Positions 53,130-62,118 of a stretch of DNA of 64,000 bases are shown here, in pieces. This DNA is from an uncultured delta proteobacterium (GTDB taxonomy: Bacteria > Desulfobacterota > Syntrophia > Syntrophales > Smithellaceae), in NCBI GenBank assembly GCA_903907985.1, contig CAIVQG010000045.1, forward strand, positions 1 through 64,000, read 5' to 3'. The position numbers were made by a program, and so were the translations under genes. The notes under the pieces are model-generated. The model ran no database searches and was not told where the DNA came from. It worked only from the letters and a program-made list of their open reading frames with translations. Position 1 is the stretch's first letter, and each line of letters begins with the position of its first letter.

Positions 53130-53774
53130 GTGAATAGGGATAATTCGGAAAACAAGACAAGAGCGGTGAAGGGAAAGACGGCCTTTTCCCGCCTCAGGGA
53201 GCAGGAGAAGAGTGCGCGCCAGGATGTCATTGTCGATGCCGCCCAACGGGTTTTTGCAGTAAAACCTTTCAACAAGGTCAGCATCCGCGACGTTGCAATG
53301 GAGGCGGGGATTTCCCATGCATCTATCTACCGGTATTTTCCCGATCAGCAGGCCTTGTTTGTCGAAGCATTTCTGCGCGGCGCCAAGGAAATCGTGCAGG
53401 TACTTGACGACATCGTCCGGAACAGTGATCAGGGAGACATTGAGAAGGTGACGGAAGAATTCATCATCTATATGATCGAAAACGATCAGTATTTTCGGAT
53501 GATGACCCATTTCATGCTGGATGGTTCGCTCAGTGCTGATATGGTCGAAAAGCTTAACTCCATGGAGCGCCTGCTTTTCGCTGAGTTTGACAAACTCTTC
53601 CTGAAAATGGCCGGAGCGGAGGTGGGAGATGTGCGGCTGATGTCTCATGCCTTTTTCGCGGCGCTCAACGGTGTTCTCATCACTTTCCGTAATTACCCCG
53701 GACGCAACCGGGAAGAGGTGACCCGGCACATGCGGCGCGTTGCCGGAATTATCGCCAACAAATTCAAGGCATGA
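53130..53774 (+). CDS. TetR-family transcriptional regulator
   Basis: A 214-residue regulator with an N-terminal helix-turn-helix in NKVSIRDVAMEAGISHASIYRYFPDQQAL (about residues 49-78). The C-terminal all-helical ligand domain is typical of fatty-acid (FadR-type) TetR proteins. It starts at GTG 53130 with GGGGGATAAGG upstream. It diverges from the acyl-CoA synthetase/dehydrogenase operon, so the palindrome in between is its likely operator. An acyl-CoA ligand is plausible. Confidence 0.9.
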   Translation: MNRDNSENKTRAVKGKTAFSRLREQEKSARQDVIVDAAQRVFAVKPFNKVSIRDVAMEAGISHASIYRYFPDQQALFVEAFLRGAKEIVQVLDDIVRNSDQGDIEKVTEEFIIYMIENDQYFRMMTHFMLDGSLSADMVEKLNSMERLLFAEFDKLFLKMAGAEVGDVRLMSHAFFAALNGVLITFRNYPGRNREEVTRHMRRVAGIIANKFKA

Positions 53775-53920
53775 TAACGGGCCAATAATGCGTTTATGGA
53801 TATGTTTGAGTTTAAAGACCAGCGGTAGAGGTACAAAAAAGGTGAATTCTGACTTAACTTATGGTACTTTCCTGCGCGTCAGGTTACCCGCTAAAAGTGA
53901 TTGATAAGGAAATATTATTA

Positions 53921-54703
53921 ATGTCTGATCGGAAAGATGATAAATTATCATATGTGAGAAACAGGAGATATGTGCTGCTTTGCGTATCTCTGATCCTTGT
54001 GGCAATTATCGGGCTGATTTACAGCGTATTAAATTTCCACAGGGGTTTATTATTCCTTGCCGCGGTGGAAGTATTTGTCTTTGTTTTCTGTATTATAATG
54101 CTGCTATTTGTCTGTTTGCGGTCACGGTTTCTTTCCGTGGCATGTACAATCTTCGTTGTAATGACTTTCACCTTCGGTGTCATCGCCTCGGCCACTGAAA
54201 AAGCAGATCCGACAATCTTCGTGTGGGTCGGTCTCGGTCCCCTGATTGCTTTTTTTCTGCTTGGGGCAAGGAGGGGCTTCTTCTTTAGTGCATTAATAGT
54301 ACCCCTGTGCGCAATTCTATTTATCAACTCCCATCCGAACCTTCCTCTTGTTGCTTATCTTAACGTCATCATATCCATCTTATGGATTGTTGCTCTATCC
54401 ATGTATTACGAGATCACCAGAGCTAACACCGAGAAAGCCCTGATCGAGGATATTGAGGAACGACATCAGAAAGAAGAAGAACTGCTAGTAATCAACCAAA
54501 ATCTCCAGGATGCGCTTGATCAAATCAAAACGCTCCGAGGGCTCCTGCCCATTTGCTCTGCCTGCAAAAAGATAAGAAATGATAAAGGCTACTGGGAACA
54601 AATAGAAGGTTACATCAGTTATCGATCAGAAGCGGAATTCAGCCATGGAATTTGTCCGGACTGTGCAAAAGAATTGTATCCGGAATTCTACAAAGAGAAA
54701 TAA
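53921..54703 (+). CDS. Membrane protein with coiled coil and C-terminal CxxC/CxxC module
   Basis: A 260-residue protein from the ATG at 53921 (AAGGAA upstream) with about six membrane helices (20-180). A coiled coil follows, then a tail reading LLPICSACKKIRNDKGYWEQIEGYI and HGICPDCAKELYPEFY. The paired CxxC motifs probably bind metal. The same tail is often found at the end of response regulators and sensor proteins in deltaproteobacteria. Here no kinase or receiver domain is attached. It may be a membrane sensor partner. Confidence 0.8.
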   Translation: MSDRKDDKLSYVRNRRYVLLCVSLILVAIIGLIYSVLNFHRGLLFLAAVEVFVFVFCIIMLLFVCLRSRFLSVACTIFVVMTFTFGVIASATEKADPTIFVWVGLGPLIAFFLLGARRGFFFSALIVPLCAILFINSHPNLPLVAYLNVIISILWIVALSMYYEITRANTEKALIEDIEERHQKEEELLVINQNLQDALDQIKTLRGLLPICSACKKIRNDKGYWEQIEGYISYRSEAEFSHGICPDCAKELYPEFYKEK

Positions 54704-54835
54704 TTGATTAATGTAATTTTAATTATTTTCCCGGAATATTTGCCATTCCTACTGTGGTAAAAGTGAAGACCACGATGTGTAGTAATTTAACCACGGATTC
54801 TTTTCCAACAGAGAAAATCGCTAAGGAGTACTATT

Positions 54836-55651
54836 ATGGAAAGTCAAATAGCCAAAGCAATTCATCCTGTGCATCAGCCTGTGGCACTTATCTGGTCTGA
54901 TGAAAAGCCGGCCGGGGCAATGCAGTTTCAGGAAAATAAATGGGGCTGTGTGATGTGGCTTGTAGCCCACGCGGCCAAAGGGAAAACGGCTGTTGCTGAC
55001 GCCACGACATTCGGCTGCTTTGGCGGTGGCGTCGGCTTAGGATTCGGCAATCAATATAAAAGTTTTCCCGGCGGTGAAGAAGGTTTTTGCCATTTCCTTT
55101 CTTCCGGCAATGCACTAAGGCCTGGTGGCAAAGAACTAGCCGAAAAAATAAAACCGTTTATGCGCGCCGAAGCTCATGATAATTTTCTGCACGGAGAGCG
55201 TTACATTAAAACTCCGGCGCAAGTGGAGACGTTTATTAAGACGCTTCCGATGATGGAAATTCCCACAAAATACGTTGTCTTTAAACCTCTGGCGGATGTG
55301 AATGAGGCCAAAGAAAAAGCGCAGACAATAATATTCTTTGTCAACCCCGATGCTCTTTCCGCGCTGGTAGTTTTAGCCAATTACGGAAGAGACGGTAATG
55401 AGAACGTGATTATTCCCTACGCCGCAGGTTGCCAGACAATCGGCATTTATCCGTATCAGGAAGCTCAATCGGCACAGCCGCGGGCAGTGATCGGTCTCAC
55501 CGATTTATCGGCGCGAGTTTATATACGCAAGCAGATGGGAGACAATCTTATGACCTTTGCCATGCCCGGGGCGCTTTTTGCCGAAATGGAGCAAAATGTG
55601 TCGGGGTCATTTCTGGAACGCCATACCTGGCAGAGCCTGATGGCTGAATGA
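54836..55651 (+). CDS. DUF169 family protein
   Basis: A 271-residue soluble protein with the DUF169 pattern: HQPVALIWSD at the start, GCVMWLVAHAAKGKTAVADA and GCFGGGVGLGFG with conserved cysteines, VIIPYAAGCQTIGIYPYQE, and a C-terminal FAMPGALFAEMEQ. Cysteines in CFGGG and GCQT could bind metal. The function is unknown; the family is widespread in strict anaerobes. GGAGTACTATT precedes the ATG. Confidence 0.88.
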   Translation: MESQIAKAIHPVHQPVALIWSDEKPAGAMQFQENKWGCVMWLVAHAAKGKTAVADATTFGCFGGGVGLGFGNQYKSFPGGEEGFCHFLSSGNALRPGGKELAEKIKPFMRAEAHDNFLHGERYIKTPAQVETFIKTLPMMEIPTKYVVFKPLADVNEAKEKAQTIIFFVNPDALSALVVLANYGRDGNENVIIPYAAGCQTIGIYPYQEAQSAQPRAVIGLTDLSARVYIRKQMGDNLMTFAMPGALFAEMEQNVSGSFLERHTWQSLMAE

Positions 55652-55741
55652 TTATTTTTTGCTGATGGAATAGGCAAGTTGAACAGGCAGAGAATATATA
55701 AATGCCTGGTCGAAAAGACTTGACCCGAAAGAAATATTGAA

Positions 55742-55769
55742 TTGACAAACGGAACAATTATCCTATCTT
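55742..55769 (+). promoter_or_regulatory. Predicted sigma-70 promoter for the YqhA-like gene
   Basis: TTGACA (55742-55747) and TATCTT (55764-55769) with a 16-bp spacer, about 65 bp upstream of the ATG at 55834. Confidence 0.5.
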
Positions 55770-55833
55770 GCTACGGCCGATCATTAAATGCTAATTTTGA
55801 TAAATGGCGATTCTAAATTGTGGAGTATAGAAA

Positions 55834-56349
55834 ATGTTTTTAAAAAAAGTTGAACAGTTTCTGGAGAGTTTCATGTTCAAAAGCCGGTGGCTGCTGGCTC
55901 CTTTTTATATCGGCCTGGTAGCTGCTAATGCCCTGCTGTTGGTCAAGTTTGTTAAGGAGTTCATCAAACTGATTCCCGTTGTGATCAGTGGTGAAGGCGG
56001 ACAGGTGATGGCAGGCATATTATCATTGATTGACATAGTTCTGGTTGCCAATCTAATGATTATTATCATTTTTGCCGGTTACGAAAATTTTGTTTCCAAG
56101 ATTGATACGAAAGGGCACGTAGACCGTCCGGACTGGATGGGAAAGGTGGGATTCTCTGATCTGAAGATGAAGGTAATCGGTTCCATCGTTGCCATTTCCG
56201 CCATCGAATTGCTGAAGTCATTTGTCAGCCTGGAATCGATTAGTAACGAACATCTGGCCTGGAAAGTAGGCATTCATCTCACTTTTGTATTATCCGGCAT
56301 TGGTTTTGCGGTTATGGACCGGCTTGGTGCTGGCACTAAAGGCCACTGA
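55834..56349 (+). CDS. YqhA/UPF0114 family membrane protein
   Basis: A 171-residue protein with four membrane helices and the UPF0114 pattern: SRWLLAPFYIGLVAANALLL, then FAGYENFVSKID and DWMGKVGFSDLKMKVIGSIVAISAIELLKSF. The function is unknown. It has its own promoter-like sequence, and GGAGTATAG precedes the ATG. Confidence 0.88.
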   Translation: MFLKKVEQFLESFMFKSRWLLAPFYIGLVAANALLLVKFVKEFIKLIPVVISGEGGQVMAGILSLIDIVLVANLMIIIIFAGYENFVSKIDTKGHVDRPDWMGKVGFSDLKMKVIGSIVAISAIELLKSFVSLESISNEHLAWKVGIHLTFVLSGIGFAVMDRLGAGTKGH

Positions 56350-56510
56350 TCTTTCAATATTTTTTATTACGTTAGCAACGGAGACGGCTGCTGTTGACGA
56401 TTCGTATTGAAAATATGCAATGTTGCCGGCACGGGTAGTTAAAGACTTGCAGATACTGATGCAAGCTTGTCTTTGTTTGTTTTTCGCGCGCGTCATTAAT
56501 TTAATCTCGC

Positions 56511-56538
56511 TTGACACCTGTCCGGTATCTTCTATATA
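56511..56538 (+). promoter_or_regulatory. Predicted sigma-70 promoter of the diadenylate cyclase gene
   Basis: TTGACA (56511-56516) and TATATA (56533-56538) with a 16-bp spacer, 40 bp upstream of the ATG at 56579. Confidence 0.6.
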
Positions 56539-56578
56539 AGTTTTACCCGATGAATTAATCAGCAAGCAGGAAGAAATC

Positions 56579-58045
56579 ATGCCCACCATTGATTCTATAT
56601 TGATGTTTATCAAGAGCGTCCGGATTCAGGATATTCTGGATATAGTGATTATCGCCGTGATGATCTTTGCGTTGCTGACGTGGTTTAAAACCAGGGCATC
56701 GCGCTTTGTACTTATCGGCATAATTCTTCTCGGCGTTATTTATGTTGCTGCACGTTTTTTTCAGCTTTATCTTACGACTATTGTTCTGCAGGGTTTTTTT
56801 GCCATTTTGCTTTTCGTTTTAGTTGTTATTTTCCAGGAAGATCTGCGCAGCTTCTTTGAAAGACTGGCTATGCTGGGAAATATCCGTAAAATAATCCGGC
56901 CTCTATCGTCTTTGGAAGGAACAACGGAGATAATTGCCCAGACTGCCGTAAATCTGGCCAAAAAAAATATTGGTGCATTAATTGTTCTGCAGGGAGATGA
57001 TCCGCTGAATCGTCATATCAATGGAGGCACAGCTTTAGACGGAATTGTCAGTGAGCCACTGCTCGTGAGTATTTTTGATCCTCATTCCTTTGGCCATGAT
57101 GGTGCCGTGATTATTAATGGCGACCGTGTCGCCATGTTCGGCTGTCACTTGCCGCTTTCCATGAACACGGCTAAATTCGGCAATCTCGGTTTGCGTCATA
57201 CCGCTGCACTGGGCATGGCGGAACGTTCGGATGCCCTGTGCATAGTTGTTTCCGAGGAAAGAGGCACAATATCTCTGGCCCAGCAGGAAGAATTGACCGT
57301 GGTGAAAAATGCGGCAGCCCTGCATGAGGCGCTGGAAAAGTTTTATATCCGTAATGCTCCCGTTGAAAAATCATCTCTCCCCATGACCTGGCTTAAGGAA
57401 AATACGCGGGAAAAAGTTATTGCCATCGCTCTGGCCTGTGTTTTGTGGGTTGCCTTTGGTTATCAGCGGGATATTCTGCGCCGCGATTTTATAATACCTA
57501 TCGATTATAAAAACATCCCCGCCAACTGGAAAATTGACGAGCCGCAGGTATCAGAGGTGAAGGTTATTCTTCAGGGACCGTCACAGGCTTTTCAGTTGTT
57601 CGATGAGCGCTCGTTGAAATTATCATTGGATTTATCGGCACTCGCTGAAAAAAAACGGGAATTTACCTTAGCTAAAGATATGCTCAACGCGCCATCCAGT
57701 TTAGCTGTAACGGAAATAACACCGGCGAGAATTCGCGTTTATGCATCCAGACTTCTGTCCTATACATTGCCCGTAAATATTATAACCCGCAACTCTTTGC
57801 CCAATCATATTTCCTTACAAAAAATTACTCTTACTCCATCCAACGTCAAAGTATTAATTGATTCGCGGTTGCGCCCTGAGCAGGTTAGAATGGAAACAGA
57901 ACCAATTGATCTGCAAAAGATAACAAAGACGACCATGGTAAATACGAAAGTTGTCCTGCCTGTTGGCGTTTCCTTTCCCGATGGCAAGGTTCCTTCCATA
58001 TCTGCCGTGATAAAAGTGAAGAAGAAAGCTTCGTTAGGGAGGTAA
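56579..58045 (+). CDS. cdaA: Diadenylate cyclase fused to YbbR domains (CdaA-CdaR fusion type)
   Basis: A 488-residue protein. The N-terminal three membrane helices (about 15-90) and DAC domain (about 105-270) match CdaA, with the DGA motif at Asp174 (FGHDGAVIING) and FGCHLPLS. The expected RHR motif reads R206-H207-T208 in GLRHTAALG. Another membrane segment follows (about 282-298) and then two or so YbbR-like beta domains (about 300-485). In Firmicutes, CdaA and the YbbR protein CdaR are separate. It would make c-di-AMP from ATP, if the altered motif tolerates it. It is followed 3 bp later by corA. Confidence 0.85.
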   Translation: MPTIDSILMFIKSVRIQDILDIVIIAVMIFALLTWFKTRASRFVLIGIILLGVIYVAARFFQLYLTTIVLQGFFAILLFVLVVIFQEDLRSFFERLAMLGNIRKIIRPLSSLEGTTEIIAQTAVNLAKKNIGALIVLQGDDPLNRHINGGTALDGIVSEPLLVSIFDPHSFGHDGAVIINGDRVAMFGCHLPLSMNTAKFGNLGLRHTAALGMAERSDALCIVVSEERGTISLAQQEELTVVKNAAALHEALEKFYIRNAPVEKSSLPMTWLKENTREKVIAIALACVLWVAFGYQRDILRRDFIIPIDYKNIPANWKIDEPQVSEVKVILQGPSQAFQLFDERSLKLSLDLSALAEKKREFTLAKDMLNAPSSLAVTEITPARIRVYASRLLSYTLPVNIITRNSLPNHISLQKITLTPSNVKVLIDSRLRPEQVRMETEPIDLQKITKTTMVNTKVVLPVGVSFPDGKVPSISAVIKVKKKASLGR

Positions 58046-58047
58046 AT

Positions 58048-59109
58048 ATGCGTCCCGATCATTTAAAAAGATCAAAAAAGGCGGGCCTTTTACCGGGCAG
58101 TCTGATTCATCTCGGCAACACGTATGCCGAAAAACCCAAAATTACCCTTACCCGCTATAATGAAACATTTTTTTCGGAGAAAGAAATCAGTTCATTTGCC
58201 GCTCTGGGTGTCCAAAAAGACGAACCGGGAATAATCTGGATCGCCATGGATGGATTACAGAATACAGAATTGCTCGAAGAACTGGGCAATATTTTTGGCC
58301 TGCATCCCCTTGTTCTGGAAGATATTCTCAATACCGACCAGCGTCCCAAAATGGAAGATTATTGTGATTACCTTTACATCGTCCTGCGTAATTTTAACGG
58401 ACAGAGTAACGGCGACCTAATCTCTGAGCAAATTAGTATCATCTTGGGTAAAAATTTTGTCCTTTCTTTCCGGGAAAAAGAGAGCACCATCTTCCAACCG
58501 ATACAGGAAAGACTTCGCAATAACAAAGGCCGCATCCGGAAATTCGGCGCCGACTATCTTGTCCACGCTATCATTGATAGTATTGTGGACAACTATTTTA
58601 TCGTTCTGGAAAAGCTTGAAGAAAAAATAGAGTTTCTGGAAGATGATTTATTGAAAAAACCCACTCCGGTAATGCTTCAGGCGATTCATGAACTAAAAAG
58701 AGAATTAATACTCCTGCGCAAATCACTCTGGCCGCTGCGGGAAGCAATAAGCGCTCTGGAGCGATCTGATTCTCCATTAATCAGTGAAACCACAGGTATT
58801 TATTTTAAAGATATATTCGACCATGTTATTGCCGTTATTGATTCTGTGGAAACTTTCCGGGACATGCTCTCCGGCATGCTGGACATATACCTTTCTTCCG
58901 TCAGCAACCGGCTCAATGAAGTGATGAAAGTTCTGACTATCATTGCCACTATTTTTATGCCTTTAACTTTCCTGGCCGGTGTTTACGGCATGAATTTCAA
59001 ATTCATGCCTGAACTGGAGTGGCGCTGGGGCTATTTCGGTATTTTAGGAATTATGCTGGTTATCGCCTTGTCTATGGTTCATTATTTCAAGAAGAAAAAA
59101 TGGTTCTAG
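58048..59109 (+). CDS. corA: CorA family magnesium/cobalt channel
   Basis: A 353-residue protein with a large cytoplasmic funnel and two C-terminal helices. The signature GMNF is in LAGVYGMNFKFMPEL between them, followed by a charged KKKKWF tail. It forms a pentameric Mg2+ channel. It lies 3 bp after the diadenylate cyclase gene, with GGGAGG before the ATG, so they are co-transcribed. c-di-AMP often controls ion channels, which makes the coupling notable. Confidence 0.93.
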   Translation: MRPDHLKRSKKAGLLPGSLIHLGNTYAEKPKITLTRYNETFFSEKEISSFAALGVQKDEPGIIWIAMDGLQNTELLEELGNIFGLHPLVLEDILNTDQRPKMEDYCDYLYIVLRNFNGQSNGDLISEQISIILGKNFVLSFREKESTIFQPIQERLRNNKGRIRKFGADYLVHAIIDSIVDNYFIVLEKLEEKIEFLEDDLLKKPTPVMLQAIHELKRELILLRKSLWPLREAISALERSDSPLISETTGIYFKDIFDHVIAVIDSVETFRDMLSGMLDIYLSSVSNRLNEVMKVLTIIATIFMPLTFLAGVYGMNFKFMPELEWRWGYFGILGIMLVIALSMVHYFKKKKWF

Positions 59110-59294
59110 CGGAAGTAAAATGGTTGCATTAGTAATAAAAATATGCTCAATTTAACAGGCGTCTGACTTTCGGCACCACCACAGAAAAATGTTTTAATTA
59201 AATTAATCCTGAGTGGTTGCAGCTAGCCCAAATATCCTGGCAGACAGCTACTTTGGAATAGGCGATTTACAATAAAAATTAGGGGGCATTTGGT

Positions 59295-59774
59295 ATGCGA
59301 GTTTTTGAAGCAAGCGACATAGTGGAAATAGCAATTCGGATTGAAGAAAACGGCACTAACTTCTACAAGTTTGCCGAGCAGATTGCCAAGCAGGAAGAAG
59401 CAAAGAAACTTTTTGCTGATTTGGCTAAGGCGGAAGTTGCCCATAAAAAGACTTTTGAGGGTATTTTTGCGAAAATGGAAAAATACAGCCCGCCGGAAAG
59501 TTTTGCCGGTGAATATAGTTCTTATCTGCGTGACTATGTGGATAGTAATATAATTTTTACCAAGGAAGTACTGGATAAAGAACTGACGAAAGTTAAGGAT
59601 ACCCTGTCGGCAATTGATTTTGCCATCAGACGTGAATTGGATTCCATTCTTTATTACCATGAAATAAAAAGATTTGTGCCGACAACCCAGCATGCTGCTA
59701 TCGATCAGATCATTGATGAAGAGAGAAAACATTTCTCCTGTTTATCGGAAGCTAAAAAAAGATATTCTGCATAA
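59295..59774 (+). CDS. Ferritin-like/rubrerythrin-type diiron protein
   Basis: A 159-residue four-helix protein. Ligand candidates are Glu in IRIEENGTNFY, Glu-His in AKAEVAHKK, Glu in IRRELDSILYYHE and Glu-His in DEERKHF. This is the ferritin-like diiron arrangement, without the C-terminal rubredoxin domain of classical rubrerythrin. A role in peroxide or iron handling is likely. AGGGGGC lies upstream of the ATG. It lies 14 bp before the enoyl-CoA hydratase-like gene. Confidence 0.85.
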   Translation: MRVFEASDIVEIAIRIEENGTNFYKFAEQIAKQEEAKKLFADLAKAEVAHKKTFEGIFAKMEKYSPPESFAGEYSSYLRDYVDSNIIFTKEVLDKELTKVKDTLSAIDFAIRRELDSILYYHEIKRFVPTTQHAAIDQIIDEERKHFSCLSEAKKRYSA

Positions 59775-59788
59775 AGAAAGGATTGATT

Positions 59789-60472
59789 ATGTCCACAATG
59801 GAGTTGAAAAAAGAAGGTACGGTTTATGTTCTGAGTCTGACTAACGGTGCAAAAGCCAACACTTTTACTGAAGATGTAATTAATGAATATAATTCTGTTC
59901 TTGACGAGTTGGAAGCAGCGCCCGGTAATGTCGCCCTGGTAATTACCAGCACCGATCCCAAATTCTGGTCCAATGGTATTAACCTGGAATGGATTATTAC
60001 CCAGCCAGCCAATTATTTTATGCAGTTTGCATCTATGCTGGATAGACTTTATCTGCGCTTTGCTTTATTGGATATGCCGACCGTCGGCTGCTTGACCGGT
60101 CATACTTACGCCGGCGCCGCAATCCTCGCCGCCACTTTTGATTTCCGCCTGATGCGCGCTGACCGCGGATATTTTTGTTTTCCGGAAGTTGATATCAAAA
60201 TTCCCTTTTCCCCAATTATGCAGGAGATTTTAAAATATTTGCCCGATCAACAAGCTGTTACCGAACTTGTTCTGATGGGCAAGAGAGTTGGCGGCGAAGA
60301 AGCATTAAAGATGAAGATTGTATCCGCAATTTACGCGGGAGATATTCTCTTGCCTAAAGCTACGGAGATGGCGCAATTCCTCTCCCAGAAGGATCGAAAG
60401 ACCTACACCTTACTGAAAAGAAATATGCGCAGCAGTCTGGGCAGGATGCAACGGAACTTGCCGGGGATGTAA
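59789..60472 (+). CDS. Enoyl-CoA hydratase/isomerase family protein
   Basis: A crotonase-fold protein of 227 residues from the ATG at 59789 (AAAGGA upstream). The oxyanion holes are in KFWSNGINLEW and GHTYAGAAILAAT. The usual catalytic Glu pair is not obvious: FCFPEVDIKIPF keeps a Glu at the second site and the first is absent, suggesting isomerase-like or other crotonase activity. It is shorter than typical hydratases (260). The substrate is unknown. Confidence 0.83.
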   Translation: MSTMELKKEGTVYVLSLTNGAKANTFTEDVINEYNSVLDELEAAPGNVALVITSTDPKFWSNGINLEWIITQPANYFMQFASMLDRLYLRFALLDMPTVGCLTGHTYAGAAILAATFDFRLMRADRGYFCFPEVDIKIPFSPIMQEILKYLPDQQAVTELVLMGKRVGGEEALKMKIVSAIYAGDILLPKATEMAQFLSQKDRKTYTLLKRNMRSSLGRMQRNLPGM

Positions 60473-60555
60473 TATATTGATAAAAATCTGCCGCTGTATT
60501 TTTAATCGCCCCGCGTTTGTTTTCAGCTAGTAACTATTCATCCATCCGTATAGGA

Positions 60556-60650
60556 CTGTATCCCGGATAGACCGAAGCCACCTCGCTTCGGCTTCCGGGA
60601 TCAATTCCGCTGACGCTTCAAACTGCACTGAGTTTGTTTTCAGCGAGCAT
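60556..60650. repeat. Dispersed hairpin repeat, copy B (inverted relative to copy A)
   Basis: ATCCCGGATAGACCGAAGCC pairs with GGCTTCCGGGAT, and the tail ACGCTTCAAACTGCACTGAG, then TTTGTTTTCAGCGAG, matches copy A at 35510-35565 in reverse orientation. It ends just before the HD-domain gene. Confidence 0.7.
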
Positions 60651-60699
60651 CATTGATTTGAAATTGATCTTTTCCGGGGAATATTGTACACAATTCGCC

Positions 60700-62118
60700 A
60701 TGAAAAAAACAGCATCCCTCAATCTTAATGTTTATAGGGGCATGGCGCTGATTGCTGATCCTATTCATCAATATGCCTTTTTTACCGTGCCGCAGGATAA
60801 TGATCAGAAAGAAACAACTGAAAAAGACCTGATTGATTCTCCCTGGCTGCAAAGATTAAGACGGATTTACCAGTTACAGAGTGCCCGCTGGGTATATCCC
60901 GCAGCGGAGCACTCGCGTTTCCAGCATTCATTAGGGACAATGCATGTAGCTGGTGAATTTGCCAAACACGTTCATCCCAGTTTGTGCGACGTCTGCCAAG
61001 ATACACCTTCCTTAAATTACATCGAAGAGTTGATGCGTGTTGCCGGTTTACTGCACGATGTGGGGCATGGGCCATACGGACACTTCTTTGATGAACACTA
61101 TTTGAGCAATTGGGGATTGACCCATGAGTTAATCGGCCAGCAGATCATTATTAAAAAACTGGGGAGCACTATCTCCCGCCTCAGACGCAGTCCCTCCGGC
61201 GCTTTTGCGGGCCGAGAAGCCCTTGATCCGATGCAGGTGGCCTTTTTGATAAAAGCGCCGGATATTAAAAAAGAAAATCAACCGCGCTGGCTGCATATGC
61301 TGCGGCAGTTATTCTCGGGCATTTATACAGTGGATAATCTTGACTACGTGCAGCGCGACGCCTACATGACCGGATTTTCACTCGACATGGTCGATATACC
61401 CCGTCTGCGTTATTATACTTTTTTCACTTCCGAAGGCGTTACCCTTCATCAATCGGGCATATCCGCACTGGGGCGGTTTCTCAATGCCCGCTTAAATCTG
61501 TATAGCAATGTTTATTTTCACCGGACAACGCGCGCCCTGGATTTGCACTTGCAGGAAATTTTCCGCGATACGATAAATCTGATCTTTCCCGGCAATCCAC
61601 TGAAAAATCTGGATGGTTACCTGCGCTGTGATGAATGGTCATTGTTCAATGAAGTGCAGAGCTGGCTTGTGGCCAAAGATGCAACAAAAAGAAAGCTGGC
61701 CCGAGAATGGCAAAAGCTGCATAACCGGAAAGTAAAATGGAAAATGGCGTTTTCTACGGAAATATCTATAGCTCAGATTCATAGAGGTACTGGCTTTTCG
61801 CCGGCGAAAGATTACGAAGTAAAGATCAGAGAGCATCTGCCGGCAAAGCTAAAGGGTATTTCTTTTAAGGTTGATCTGGCCACACAGGACCCGCGGCCGC
61901 TCAATCCCATGGCCGAACCAGGCAAAAGAGTCAATATTTTCAACCCGGTCACGGGCATTACATCACAGGAACCGCTGGAGGAAATATATCGTTTTATTCC
62001 TGCCCGGGTCATGCATTTCCGGGTGTTTGCCTTAAACCATGACCATGATGGAGCTCTCTCTCTTGCTGCCGAAAACGCACTCAATTCGCAAGAGGCGGCA
62101 ATGCCGACGAATGTTTGA
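60700..62118 (+). CDS. HD-domain phosphohydrolase (SAMHD1/dGTPase-like)
   Basis: A 472-residue protein from the ATG at 60700; an earlier start at 60634 would lie inside a repeat. Metal ligands are His76 in HSRFQHSLG, His119-Asp120 in LLHDVGHGPYGHFFDEH and Asp215 in NLDYVQRD. The overall pattern is that of SAMHD1-type dNTP triphosphohydrolases. It overlaps the start of nrdD, which would couple dNTP hydrolysis with synthesis. The ribosome site is weak. Confidence 0.88.
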   Translation: MKKTASLNLNVYRGMALIADPIHQYAFFTVPQDNDQKETTEKDLIDSPWLQRLRRIYQLQSARWVYPAAEHSRFQHSLGTMHVAGEFAKHVHPSLCDVCQDTPSLNYIEELMRVAGLLHDVGHGPYGHFFDEHYLSNWGLTHELIGQQIIIKKLGSTISRLRRSPSGAFAGREALDPMQVAFLIKAPDIKKENQPRWLHMLRQLFSGIYTVDNLDYVQRDAYMTGFSLDMVDIPRLRYYTFFTSEGVTLHQSGISALGRFLNARLNLYSNVYFHRTTRALDLHLQEIFRDTINLIFPGNPLKNLDGYLRCDEWSLFNEVQSWLVAKDATKRKLAREWQKLHNRKVKWKMAFSTEISIAQIHRGTGFSPAKDYEVKIREHLPAKLKGISFKVDLATQDPRPLNPMAEPGKRVNIFNPVTGITSQEPLEEIYRFIPARVMHFRVFALNHDHDGALSLAAENALNSQEAAMPTNV

